Under the pieces are notes generated by a model. It ran no database searches. It saw only the letters and a program-made list of their open reading frames with translations, and had not been told where the DNA came from. Below, one piece after another: positions 9,421 through 20,442 of a DNA stretch of 64,000 nucleotides; the first letter of the stretch is position 1; each line of letters starts with the position of its first letter. The DNA is taken from NCBI GenBank assembly GCA_028751875.1, contig CM054154.1:57264788-57328787 (forward strand), written 5' to 3'. The stretch is from Rapana venosa (taxonomy: Eukaryota; Mollusca; Gastropoda; Neogastropoda; Muricidae). A program made the position numbers and the translations under genes.

Positions 9421-10339
9421 CTCGGACAGTTCTCTGCCCTGCTGTTCACCACATCCTGGCCATTTGTAAGGATTTGGGAAAAAAAATATCAAAAAAAAAT
9501 CTATGCACATTATGAAGTAAAATTTTAGGAATTAAGTAGTAATACAGTGAATAAGTTAATGTCAAAGTATAAGGTTTCTTACTTTAATAGTTCAGCTAGG
9601 ATACGTATGTAAAATGTGTCCTAAATTTCAGTTAAAAAGAATGTTCACTCAGAACTGTATCCTAAGAACCAGAAGGAGGTGAAACAAGTCTGCCTGTGCT
9701 TAGAATAATACAAACAGTGATTGAAATTCATAGATGAAGATTACAGACACTAGGATGAGGCATTGTGCACATATAATTCAGGAAAATGATAAAGCAGTTG
9801 GGGGTGTGGCTTTCTTGCTGCATGTGGAGGTCAGGTGTTTGAGAAAAGGATGCAATAAAAGGAAAATTACTAACATTGCAATGACAATCATGGAACATAA
9901 ACTGTAAAAACTCATCCCCATTCATATCTGTTGCATCAATCTGCTCACTTTCACTTGACAGGTAGTCTGCTTCACCCACCTCCTTCCCCTCTCCTCGATA
10001 ACTTCAGCAAGTTTGGAATGTTGTTTTCCTTGTCTTTTATCGTGCTTTTTGTGTGTGCTAAGTTGAAGCATTGAAGCCATTTTGACACCATCTGTAATGG
10101 GATGCAGAGGATCAGGTCATGACCCAGCCTAACAAGCAGCCACAAAACATAAAGATATGTTCTGATTGGTTGCTTTTGACAGAAAAATAGGCACGCAATT
10201 ATATTATTAGCTTAAAACGTCATTATGGTGCTAGTCCCTGAAATGAAAATTGTCCAAACCTCAGATTCCTGAATGGGAACATTCGTATGAAACCATTGTG
10301 TGACAAATAGGGAACGTTCAGATGGAGAGAATTAAAGTC
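9421..10339. other. AT-rich intronic DNA between two minisatellite blocks
   Basis: No coding motif, transposon end or repeat recognised. It may be an insertion that separated the two minisatellite blocks, but I see no flanking duplication. Confidence 0.3.
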
Positions 10340-10770
10340 AAATTCATTTGAGTGGCAAACCAAAGTTATGTGGGTTTCAAGCCAGTTTCATGAGGCAAAG
10401 TACATTATTTGTGTGGAATGCAAACCAAATTCATGTGGGTTTCAGGCAGAATTCATGTTGAATGCAAACCAAATTCATGTGAGTTAGAAGGACTACAAGC
10501 CAATTTCATGTTGGTAACTTACCAAATTTATGTTGGTTACAAACCAAATTCATGTTGGTAATAAGCCAAATTTGTGTGAATTGCAACCCAAATTTTTGTT
10601 GGTCTTTATGTTGGTTACTAGGCAAATTCATGTGGATGACAGCTAAGTTCATGTGGGAATGTTGCAAACCTAATTCATGTAGGTTACAAGAAAAATCATG
10701 TGGGTTACTAAGTACATTCATGTGGGTTACAATGTTACAGAGAAAATCCATGTGGGTTACAAGCAAGATA
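10340..10770 (+). repeat. Degenerate ~24-bp minisatellite, main block
   Basis: At least fifteen diverged copies of a unit around caaattcatgtgggttacaa, differing by substitutions and small indels. In the minus strand the unit encodes recurring HMN/NPH-like peptides, an accident of the 24-bp period. Confidence 0.8.
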
Positions 10771-10954
10771 TTTAAGTGTGTGTGTGTAGGCATGTAGCAT
10801 GCCTTTGAATTGTGTTACATTTGGTTATCTGCTGCCTGTTATAAATATATATACTTTGGGCTCGTGTATTTAAGGAATTAGGCATTCCAAATTTTCTTTT
10901 ATCATCGTCATCCTCATTTTTACTGGTTTGTTGTTTCATTTTCCTTCTCCCATT

Positions 10955-11031
10955 ATCATCACCATCATCATCATCATCGTCGTCGTCGTCGTCATCATCG
11001 TCATCATCATCCTCAAATCATCATCACCACC

Positions 11032-11065
<34 letters not shown>

Positions 11066-11201
11066 TCATCATCACCACCACCACCACCACCACCACCACC
11101 ACCACCACCACCACCGTCATCGTCATCATCATCATCATCATCATCATCACCACCACCACCATCGTCATCATCATCATCATCATCATCACCACCACCCCCA
11201 C

Positions 11202-11246
<45 letters not shown>
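10955..11246 (+). repeat. Long compound CAT/CAC/CGT trinucleotide array
   Basis: About 290 bp made only of ATC, ACC and CGT-type triplets in alternating blocks. Apparent poly-Asp/Gly or poly-Ser/Pro open frames are shadows of the array. Confidence 0.97.
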
Positions 11247-11387
11247 GTCTTCCCACACAGCTCACAAATCCAGCACAACTCAGTCAAGGGTCCAGGGCCC
11301 AGTGATAAAATTAGCACACCCATTCCTTTTACCAAAAGCAGTCAGTTCCTGCTATAATTAGCACCAGCTGTACTGGGATGGGATGTC

Positions 11388-11415
11388 AAGTCAAGTCAAG
11401 ACAAGTCAAGTCAAA
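11388..11415 (+). repeat. Short CAAGT tandem repeat
   Basis: Five copies of tcaag-type pentamers with one interruption. The rest of 11,247-11,552 shows nothing I recognise. Confidence 0.7.
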
Positions 11416-11552
11416 AACACTTCAATTATGCCATGAAAGGCAATTACTCACTGACAGGCAGATTGATACGTATCACAATCTTGAAAGACACAGAAAAGCT
11501 TCATTTCATATTGGTTAAAACATTCCAAGATAACTTCAAATAAAAATGTCAT

Positions 11553-11553
11553 G

Positions 11554-11588
<35 letters not shown>

Positions 11589-11598
11589 GCGCGCGCTT
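11553..11598 (+). repeat. AC then GC dinucleotide tract
   Basis: (AC)n followed by a short (CG)n run. It marks the left edge of the recognisable family B fragment. Confidence 0.95.
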
Positions 11599-11599
11599 G

Positions 11600-12188
11600 G
11601 GGTAGAAATCCTCAAGTCTGACAGTGATTTTCCAAAGAGAGCAAGATCCATATCCTCTAACACCACTCTTGGTACATATACATCTCAAGCATTTATAAAT
11701 GCTGGATTGAATCCATATACAAGTATTGCTAAAAGAGATGAAGTATCCCCCACTCCAACTTGGGAACTCAAAAGAGCACAGTTAGACATCAATTATATCG
11801 AATATATAGACTTGTAATATAAACTTAGTATCTTCCCAAGCAAAAATCCGTTTAGAAGAAACCTATTTAAATCATTTAAAAGTCTTCACAGATGGCTCAG
11901 CCATAAACAATAATGCTGGTGCTGTATACATTATACCAGATTTAAAATCGGAAAATTCATCTCACCTTGGGAAGAATATATCCATTTTTACAGCAGAGCT
12001 TGTAGCAATATTGATGACACTTAATTTCTTAATCGATTTTCCGAAGCTGTTTTTCAAATACTTTTTGGTGTGGATTCAAAATCAGTCATTCAAGCCATCA
12101 GCTCTATGCCAACAAAAGCAAGGTCTGTTTCAGTCATTGAAATTTGTCATTTAATTCATCTTCTCACCCTAAAAGGCTCAGATATGAC
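11600..12188 (+). pseudogene. Non-LTR family B: RNase H domain fragment
   Basis: The RNase H signature residues appear in order across two frames: TDGSA near 11,890 (first Asp), AELVA near 11,995 (Glu), VDSKSVIQAISSMP near 12,070 (second Asp). The upstream part (ISSNTTLGTYTSQ, GLNPYTSIAKRDE) matches the copy at 53,891-54,350. The fragment ends where the poly(A) end of the L1-like element begins, which suggests that the L1-like element inserted into it. RNase H at the end of the polyprotein points to I/Jockey-group elements. Confidence 0.75.
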
Positions 12189-12357
12189 TTCTTCTTTTTT
12201 TTAAAATATCGTTTTAAATTCCTTTTGTTATGACAAATACATATATGCATGACAAGCATTATCAATATCAATACACGTTAACTAGTAATAGTCGCATGTT
12301 CATAAATGCACTTCAATATTGTACATAACAAAGAAATAGCATGTATACAGCATCCCT

Positions 12358-12424
12358 GCATATATACATACATACATACATACATACATACATACATACA
12401 TACATACATACATACATACATACA
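12358..12424 (+). repeat. ATAC tetranucleotide array
   Basis: About 16 copies of catacata-type tetramers inside the L1-like 3' UTR. Confidence 0.97.
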
Positions 12425-12906
12425 CAACAGCATTTTATACAGTACACAATTTACATGCCATGCCATCTGAAGAATATTACAGTTTGTCAGTTGCCATTCC
12501 TCCCTCCCCCATTACAGGAGGGCTTGATGGGATGTTATTTTTTTTGTCCGAAGCTGTGTGTCTTCTGATGTTTTATTCATCCTTTATGTGACAAAAAATA
12601 ATGATTTGTAGTGATTCCATTCTATTTCAAATTTCATAAGGTTATTTGCAATTCTTGCATTATACTGCTCGGTTTTAAATCTATTGTGTAGCTGTGCCTG
12701 AAAAACAGAAAGTGTTGGTACTTGTCTATCAAGCTTGCATCTGTAGATGTGTAACTTTGCAAGCAACATGATCAAATCAAAGGTCTTATATCTGTTTTTA
12801 TATGTCAGTCTACCCCCAAAAAGACTAAATTACAGGAAAATGTTATGTTACAGACATTTGTGCATCGTTCTTTAATAACATTTTCTAAACTTGTCCAAAA
12901 AGTTCT

Positions 12907-12915
12907 AATATATTT
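12907..12915. repeat. Target-site duplication, left copy (RTE-beta)
   Basis: aatatattt, identical to 15,195-15,203. Located exactly between the CAT tail of RTE-beta and L1-like coding sequence. Confidence 0.8.
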
Positions 12916-15194
12916 CATCATCATCATCATCAGTCCTGTGACCTTGGCGGTCGTGGAGGAGACACGAAAGACGATGCCGTGGTAAGCCTCCTCCATCCAT
13001 CTCGGTCCTCAGCTCTGCGCAGTAGTGCCGAGTCATTCATCTTGGTCCATTCTCTGATGTTGTCCATCCATGACTTGTTCTGTCTTCCCCTCTTTCTGCC
13101 ACCTTCGAGTGTTCCCTGCAGTACTGTTTTTGGCAGAGTGTTGTGGCGGGTGACGTGGCCGAACCATGTCAGCTTTTTCTTCTTGACGATGGTGAGAAGG
13201 GGTTCCTGTGAACCTGCCAGCCATGTTATTTGACTCTTGACAAATTCATTGGTCTTTCGTTCTCTCCAGGATATTCCAGCAGTTTTCTATGTCATTTTGT
13301 TTCAAATGACTGGATTTGCTTTGCTGTTTCAGCATCAATGTCCAGGTTTCACTTCTGTACAGCGGATAGTCTGAATTAGGGCTTTGTAGAGCTTTATTTT
13401 GGGTTGGGAAACTGATCTCTTTACTTTTCCATATGGGGGTGAGTTTTGTCATGGAAATGTTGCCATGGCTAGTCTGACTTTGATTTCTGTCGTCGATTGC
13501 CCGTCCTTTGTGAGTGTAGCGCCAAGGTATTTAAAAGCGTCTCCCTCCTCCAGTTGCTGGCCGTTCATGTAATTTAGCAGTGGCGTTGCTCGTGCTGTTC
13601 AAAAGTACTTTACTTTTCTTCCGAGCTCACCTCCATCCCATATGCTCCAGCTCTGTTCTCAAGTTGGTCGTAAGGTCTTGCAGCTCTGTGTTACTTCCGC
13701 CCATGAGGTCAATGTCATCGGCAAACCGCGGGTTGTTGAGGGTCTGCCGCCAATGGAGAGGGTTTAGAGGGGGAAGTCAGGGAGGGTCTCTCTCATAATG
13801 TTTTTCCAAGAACAGATTAAACAGGACGGGAGATAACAGACACCCTTTGTCGGACCCCAACTGGGGTTTTTGAAGTAGTCTCCGACCTGTTTGGGTTCAG
13901 AAGGACTGCACTGCTTGCGGTCTTTATAATGCTTGAATGGTTTGCACTAGTCCTTCTTCAATGCCAAACATTCTGAGGAAACCCGCCACAGGCCTTCGTG
14001 CCATACTCTGTCGAAAACCTTCTTGAAGTCGATGAAGTTTTGGAACAGGTCTCTCTGATGTTGAAAATGTTTTTTCCATCAGGATGTGGCAGTTAAAAAC
14101 TGTTTTGATTGTGCTCCTGCCTGCCCTGAACCCAGCTTGTTCCTCTGCAAGGTGTTCTTCTGCCTCCTTCTTGAGTCGATTCAAAATTTAACTTTGAGCA
14201 TGAACTTGCTGGCGGGCTGATGAGGCTGATTGTTCTATAGTTTTGGCATTTGGCGTAAATTCCCCTTCTTGGGCAGGGGTATGATGAGTGATTGTGTCCA
14301 TTCTGTTGGCCACTGTTTTGTCTCCCAATCTTCTGACAGATAGCTGAACATGTGTGATGACTGTTTCGCCACCATGGCTTGAGCAGCTCTGCTGGGATGT
14401 TGTCTGCTCCTTGGGGACTTTCCTACTGGTAAACTGCGGATGGCTTCTTCCACTTCTTCCCTCATATAGGTAATGGTGAGGGTACTCTTGATGTTGCTGC
14501 TTCCTCTTCTATTATGCTCTTGTCAGGTTGGATTGTGTAGTTGTAGATTTTCTTGACAGTACTCAGACCCCCTGTTCAATTGCAGCTGAGCTTTTTTGTG
14601 AGGAGGTTTTCCGGAGCTGTCTTCAATGACTGATGATTTGGTTTGAAGTTTTGTGAGCTTCTTCAGGGGGGTCGTATGCCTTTTACTGTTGCCCACTTCA
14701 TGCTTTTTCGATCTCATTACATTGACACTGATCCACTTCTCCTGGCCTTAACATTGACTTCTTCCAAGATTGTTGCCTCCCAGTTTTTCTTTAGGGTGGA
14801 AGACCTGGTTGGTTTCTGTGCTTTCTGTACGCAGAGGTCCAAGATGGCATTGGTAGTCCATGGCTGGTGTTTATTCCTCTGACGACCGAGTACCTCCTCT
14901 GCTGTTTCTCGGACTGCCTCATTAAGTTGTTGGGAGGTCATTGATGTCATTGCCAGGGGGTTAATGCCGCAAAATGTCCGCCAAGCTTAGCTTGGAAGAT
15001 CTCCTCGACATCTGGATCTTTCAGTTTGTCCACGTCAAATTTGATACGTGGGTTTGCAGGCTGTTTATTTTTCTTCAGCTTCATTTTGAATACCAGCAGC
15101 ACAAGGTCGTGGTCGCTGCCTATGTCAGCTCCAGGGTAGGTTCTTGTTCTGGCTCTGTTGATGCTGGATTTGAAGCGTCGTGGTGTTAAGATAA
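12916..15194 (-). mobile_element. RTE-beta element, 5'-truncated, with GAT tail
   Basis: Read on the minus strand: linker with EEVLGRQRNKHQPW (14,880), the segment before RT (MREEVEEAIRSLPVGKSP, 14,465; WPTEWTQSLIIPLPKKGN), RT with LAEEQAGFRAGRSTI (14,150), the GCLLSPVLFNLFLE box (13,800-13,840), FADDID (13,708-13,725), FKYLGA-type sequence, and the C-terminal GHVTRH/LQGTLEGGRKRGRQ region (13,080-13,170), ending in VSSTTAKVTGL and a GATGATGAT tail at 12,916-12,930. Frameshifts are numerous. It is related to, but distinct from, RTE-alpha. It inserted into the C-terminal coding part of an L1-like element. Confidence 0.85.
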
Positions 15195-15203
15195 AATATA
15201 TTT
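15195..15203. repeat. Target-site duplication, right copy (RTE-beta)
   Basis: aatatattt, partner of 12,907-12,915. Confidence 0.8.
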
Positions 15204-15812
15204 ACCTCCCATAAAAAGTGTTCTATCAAGTCTCTGGTCTCATTACCCAAAGTACAAAATGTTGTGTTCACTAAACCCATAGCATTCAACACCACATTTG
15301 TAGCAATGATGCGGTGAATTATTCTCATCTGCAGCCATTTTAGTTGTACATCATAAATTTTGTGTATTTTTACAAAGATATCTTTCCAATAGAAATTTTC
15401 ATGTAGTTTTTCTGGCCACTTTGTGCAACAGTTTGAAAGTGTTTAATAGAATATATACCTTTCTGTATTAAATATGTGTGTTTGATTACTGTATTACGTA
15501 CTGTTATATTTTCATTGTAAAAAAAAAACTGGTTCAGAGAGTATTTCTCGTGCATTTGAGGGACTAATGCAACGAGAGAAAAATCTATAAGCTTTAAACG
15601 TATGTGTCCAAAAAGGATTGATGTTCAAAAATGTGGCGTAATACTGTCATACTTTTAAGTTCTGAGAAGTGGAAAGTTTTTTTCTGCGATACTTATTCAT
15701 TTTTTGTTTACACTCTATTTTTTCTTATCCATATAAATTTCACGCATAAATATATTTTTTTATATCAGGGATGCCATCCCCGCTTGAGAAACGGGTTTTA
15801 AAAGCCATCTTT
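15195..15812 (-). mobile_element. L1-like element, part upstream of the RTE-beta insertion
   Basis: Minus strand reads KIYDVQLKWLQMRIIHRIIA near 15,355-15,300, then CTLGNETRDLIEHFLWEV near 15,258-15,205: the L1/Tx1 pattern of lRwlQ.RinHRIL.TN followed by a C..C…E…HLlW knuckle. Its next residues continue at 12,906 after removal of RTE-beta and one TSD copy. Further upstream (15,370-15,555) weak L1-like sequence (FQKGIY-like) is present and then the N gap. Confidence 0.75.
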
Positions 15813-16312
15813 NNNNNNNNNNNNNNNNNNNNNNNNNNNNNNNNNNNNNNNNNNNNNNNNNNNNNNNNNNNNNNNNNNNNNNNNNNNNNNNNNNNNNNNN
15901 NNNNNNNNNNNNNNNNNNNNNNNNNNNNNNNNNNNNNNNNNNNNNNNNNNNNNNNNNNNNNNNNNNNNNNNNNNNNNNNNNNNNNNNNNNNNNNNNNNNN
16001 NNNNNNNNNNNNNNNNNNNNNNNNNNNNNNNNNNNNNNNNNNNNNNNNNNNNNNNNNNNNNNNNNNNNNNNNNNNNNNNNNNNNNNNNNNNNNNNNNNNN
16101 NNNNNNNNNNNNNNNNNNNNNNNNNNNNNNNNNNNNNNNNNNNNNNNNNNNNNNNNNNNNNNNNNNNNNNNNNNNNNNNNNNNNNNNNNNNNNNNNNNNN
16201 NNNNNNNNNNNNNNNNNNNNNNNNNNNNNNNNNNNNNNNNNNNNNNNNNNNNNNNNNNNNNNNNNNNNNNNNNNNNNNNNNNNNNNNNNNNNNNNNNNNN
16301 NNNNNNNNNNNN
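15813..16312. other. Assembly gap of exactly 500 N
   Basis: A round-number N run indicates a scaffold join of unknown real length. Left of it is L1-like sequence, right of it is Polinton-like sequence, so the two may not truly be neighbours. Confidence 0.98.
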
Positions 16313-16331
16313 AAACTTTGGCCTTGAGTCT

Positions 16332-16854
16332 CTAGTCACCTGAAACCTTGAACTCCTCTTCTGATATTGTGGAATCTGTTAGAGCTTTGCTAATAATGAT
16401 CCTGAATGAGCTTAGCTTGGCTAATGTCAAGGCAACAACAGCATCATGTTTTTCTAGTTTAACGCACAACCTTCTTCGAAAAGACTGATGTGACAAATGA
16501 ACAGCTCCTGCTGTTATTGAAACAGAGCCCAATGCTATGATGCAGGAGCTCAATTCCAGTAGCCAAGAGAGCAATGCCTGTTCCTGCTGCGGCTGTAGAC
16601 AGTGTTGCTGTACCTGTAGTAATAGAGCTCAACACAGTAAATGCTGATCTGTACCTACGCCTGCATTTTGTATACTTTGCTAGTTGTTGCTCAATGTCAT
16701 GCTGCATCTGTGTAATGTTTGTCAAACGAAAGGTATTAGCATTAACATTAAGAGTTTCAGGATCTGGTGCACTAGGAACTTTAGGATATTTAGCGGTCGT
16801 CATCTTCTTATACTGTTTAAAAAAAAAACGTGTGTAATTTTTATTGGTATTCAT
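16332..16854 (-). pseudogene. Polinton-like accessory/structural protein with hydrophobic segments
   Basis: A 131-codon frame from 16,854 starts MNTNKNYTRFFFKQYKKM, has a polar N-terminal half and an Ala/Gly/Thr-rich hydrophobic half (ITTGTATLSTAAAGTGIALL). The continuation shifts frame near 16,550 into KLEKHDAVVALTLAKLSS and ISKALTDSTISEEEF. I recall this hydrophobic-then-helical pattern from repetitive hypothetical proteins that accompany capsid and ATPase genes of Polinton/Maverick-like elements in cnidarian and mollusc genomes. The function is unknown; one or two membrane segments are likely. The frameshift means that it is not functional as sequenced. Confidence 0.5.
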
Positions 16855-16929
16855 TCATTAAGTCTTGTAATGATTGTCGGACAGTACAACATCTGTGTAA
16901 TAGACTGCAACAAGGTCAATGTGGTGTAG

Positions 16930-17670
16930 ATTGAGGGATGCTAATTGTGTCAGCTGTGGTGGGTCTAGGAGCAAGTTGACTTTATTACTGGAAATGTTCC
17001 CTTCAATGTCATTGTCACCGCCGCTGTTCCGAATAGCAATAGCAAATCTGAGGGCATCAACGTCGAGGTCTTTCCAGTTAATAGTAATCCATCCATGAAC
17101 AAGAAAGTAGCTCTGTCTTCTCTTGCAACCAGAACAAACACCAATGTGTACTGATCATCCAGAGGAAAGTATGGAAGGAATTGTAGCAATGTGGTTGATG
17201 GTTTAGTCACTGAGTCTTTTCTATGAAGCAAGTAACGTGCCTTATTCGTAATGCTATTATCTCTACTTCATTTCTGCTGCTGATTGATAGCAGTGCTATG
17301 TTTACTGTCCAGCATTTATGGCTTTAACGGAAAGTTCTGTCGGGGCATAGAGAGTGTATGGACTAATAAACTCAAACTTGATCTGCATGCTGTTGATGTT
17401 GCCATTTATTAGCTTTAAATGTTACTTTGTAAGTAAAATCATCTGCTAATGCTTCAGCTTCAACATTACGCAACTGTTCAAGTTTAGGAAACCGAGGTTT
17501 CTTAGCTTCTTCTATTGCTGTGCGCTTGTAGTATCCATCATTTGTGTACTCAAAAGCATAAACTTCACCAATTTCCCCATCCTTCTCAAACTCTTGTACA
17601 TCACCAAGATCTTTAAGCTCAATAGTTTGGGCATGTTTCAGGTGCTCTTATTACGGGACCGCGTGACATG
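16930..17670 (-). pseudogene. Second Polinton-like protein remnant
   Basis: Two open stretches on the minus strand in different frames: about 90 codons at 17,370-17,645 (contains TIELKDLGDVQEFEKDGEIG) and 88 codons at 16,965-17,231. Amino-acid composition is normal and not repeat-derived. By position next to the hydrophobic protein it probably belongs to the same element. I cannot name its function. Confidence 0.4.
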
Positions 17671-17719
17671 GTTATGTATGTATATTAGTATTTATATTAT
17701 TTTATTTCTAATGTAATAT

Positions 17720-18115
17720 GTAAATTTTTACAGTCAACTGTTCTTTGTGCTGCGTCTTTGATTGTTATACAGAGTGTTTCATGGAAGCCTTCTTCCAGCT
17801 CTTTGAATTGAAGTGTAGTAAAGCTATTGTGCTGCGTTTCACAGTACATTGCTCTGCTGGGTGGAAGGATTCTCAGTAGATCAGAAGGGACTGATGAGAA
17901 GAAAGCCTTGCATCACCACTTGGTTTTGTGTTGTGTTTAACTGAGACAGGTGTACAAAAAGCAAAGATTTACTGCCATGTTAATGGGTCTTTCACCAACA
18001 TGGTTATTCCTGCCATCATCATCAAAGCAATCACCAAAGTACTTCCCAACATCTTTAAACCCATTCTTCTAAAATGGTCTATGCAAACCCAAGCTTTCTG
18101 CAAGACGTTGTGACA
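17720..18115 (-). pseudogene. Third Polinton-like remnant
   Basis: Minus-strand pieces LRILPPSRAMYCETQ and FKELEEGFHETLCITIKD (17,750-17,900) and NGFKDVGKYFGDCFDDDG (about 18,000-18,060) look like protein-coding sequence broken by frameshifts. It is adjacent to, and in the same orientation as, the other Polinton-like remnants. A capsid-associated role is a guess. Confidence 0.35.
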
Positions 18116-20442
18116 TACTTATATATGAAGAAGTCTGTAGATTACTCTTAGACTAGCTTGGTTGAGTTTTGCTGTGATGCCAGCTGGCGAAAGAGCTCTT
18201 TTCCAGTGTGCAAAGTCGTAATAACCTTCATGACAGTAAATTTATTGACGCCAATAGTCATAGGCAATTTTTAATCCAGTTGTTGCTGCTGTCAATGTTG
18301 TCCATGATACTGTGTAGAAGACCTCATGCAAAGCAACTGTTTTATGTTGACAGCGGTTGTCAATAGAATGGCTAGTTTAACAGGTACACCTGACTGGATT
18401 TGTTATGTTATAACATTTTATCTACTATAGAATAATAATGTATAAATATTAATAAAGATGCACAATACGAGGCTGTATCTCTCTATAACCCAAGAGACTA
18501 TTATCCTTAAATAAAGCAAGATGTTCAGTGGCAGAGACATTTGATCTTCGAAGTAAAATTTCCCACCCACTGAAATCAACATAAAAACCCACCAATTAAG
18601 GTATGATCCACTGCAAAAGCATGGATGTACTAATCCTATACAGTTTAACCAAAACCACTTATACCTTGCTATCCACTGTGCAACTAACAGCATGTGTGTC
18701 ATATGCTGTCACAGATCCATCCAAACCAGTTAGTAATGCTGTGTACGGTTTCTATGTGTACTATCATTTAGGCTGTGTTTTCTGATCAGGCTTCAACCAC
18801 TTCTCAAACCAAATCATCATCCCATTGAGACAGCTCCGAGAAACTCCTCACTAAGAAAGCTCAGCTGCAATGAACATTTGGTCTTAAATATTGTCAAGAA
18901 CTGTACAAACTACCCAAAACAACCTGAACAAGAGCAAAATAGAAGAGAAAGCCACAACATCAAAGGCACCCTCGCCATAACCTATACTGAGGAAGCGTGG
19001 AAGAAGCCATCCGCAGCTTACCAGTAGGAAATCCCCGGGAAGCCAGACAATATACAGCAGAGCCTGCTCAAGCATGGTGGCGAACAGTCAATCAGAATAT
19101 GTTACCGCTATCTGTCAAAAGATTTTGGGAGACAAAACAGTGGCCAACAGACTGGACACAATCACATCATCATAACCCCTGCCCAAGAAGGGAATTTACG
19201 CCAAAGCCCAAAACTATAGAACAATCAGCCTCATCAGCCAACGCCATGCAAGATCATGCTCCAAAGTTATTTTGAATCGACTCTAGAATGAGGCCAAAGA
19301 ACACCTTGCAGAGGAACAAGCTGTGGGGGGGTTCAGCATGCCGGAGCACAATCGAACAGATTTTAATAACTGCCACATCATGATGAAAAACATCTTCAAC
19401 ATCAGAGAGACCTGTTCCACAACTTCAATCGACTTCAAAAGGCTTTTGACAGAGTATGCACATGGCCTTGCAGATCCTCAGAATGTTTTGGCATTGAAGA
19501 AGTACTAGTGCAAACCAATCAAGCACTAGACAACACTGCAAGAATGCAGTCCTACGAACAATCAGGTCCGGCGACTACTGTCAAAACCCCAGTTTGGTCC
19601 CGACAATGGATGCTTTTATCTCCAGTCCCTGTTCAATCTGTTCTTCGGAAAACATTATGAAGAGACCTCCATGACACTCCACTCTCCATCTCCATTGGCG
19701 GCAGACCCCTCAACAACTTACGGTTTTGTCCGATGACAATGACCACATGGGCGGAAGTAACACCAGAGCTGCAAGAACTTACGACCAACTTAGAACAGAG
19801 CTGGAGCATATGGGATGGAGGTGAGCTCGAGAAAAGAAAAGAATTGTGAACAGCACGAAGCAATGCCACCGCTAAAATTTACAAGAACGGCGTCCCAACA
19901 ACTAGAGGAGGTAGACCTTTTAAAATACCATCGGCGCTACACTCACAACGGACGGCCGATCGCGACAGAAATCAAAGTCACAAATAGCCCTGCAACATCT
20001 TCCATGACAAAACTCAAACCCATCCAAAATATGGAAAAGTAAGAGATCAGGGGTGTTTTTTCCCAATCAACCTAAAGCTCTACAAAGCCCTAATTCAGAC
20101 TATCCTGCTGTAGTAAGTGAAACCTGGACATTACTGCTGAAACAGCAAAGCGATCCAGTCATCAAAACAAAATGCATAAAAACTACTAGGTCATATCTTG
20201 CGAGAACGAAAGACCAACGAAGTTGTCAAGAGTCAAATAACTAACGCTGGCAGGTCCACAGGAATCCCCTTCTCACCATCGTCAAAAGAAAAAGCGACAT
20301 GGTTTCGGCCACGTCACCCTCCACAACCGTCGGCCCAAAACAGTACTGCAGGTTTGAACACTCGAAGGTGGCAGAATGAGGAAACATAAAAGTCATGAAT
20401 GACACAACAAACAGAGAATGGACAGGATGAATGACTCGGCAC

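Larger units (their letters stand above)
12189..12915 (-). mobile_element. L1-like element, 3' part (C-terminal domain, 3' UTR, A-rich end)
   Basis: Minus-strand TSLENVIKERCTNV near 12,890, LVFLGVD near 12,815, then LLAKLHIYRCKLDRQVPTLS and WNHYKSLF (12,590-12,770) follow the C-terminal pattern of L1/Tx1-type proteins (FW..L…, ilL.Kf.IykcK). The 3' UTR includes an ATAC array and ends in an A-rich run (T-run at 12,190-12,206 on the plus strand). The 5' continuation lies beyond the RTE-beta insertion at 15,195. Confidence 0.75.

Noticed and set aside
10340..10770. CRISPR-like array
   Set aside because: Copies are contiguous and diverged, with no unique spacers, and the genome is clearly animal.
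10928..11305. Poly-Asp/Gly, poly-Ser/Pro and poly-Met/Val frames up to 125 codons
   Set aside because: They come entirely from the CAT/CAC array and have no non-repeat domain.
15740..16343. Long frames on both strands across the gap
   Set aside because: They exist only because 500 N bases contain no stop codon.
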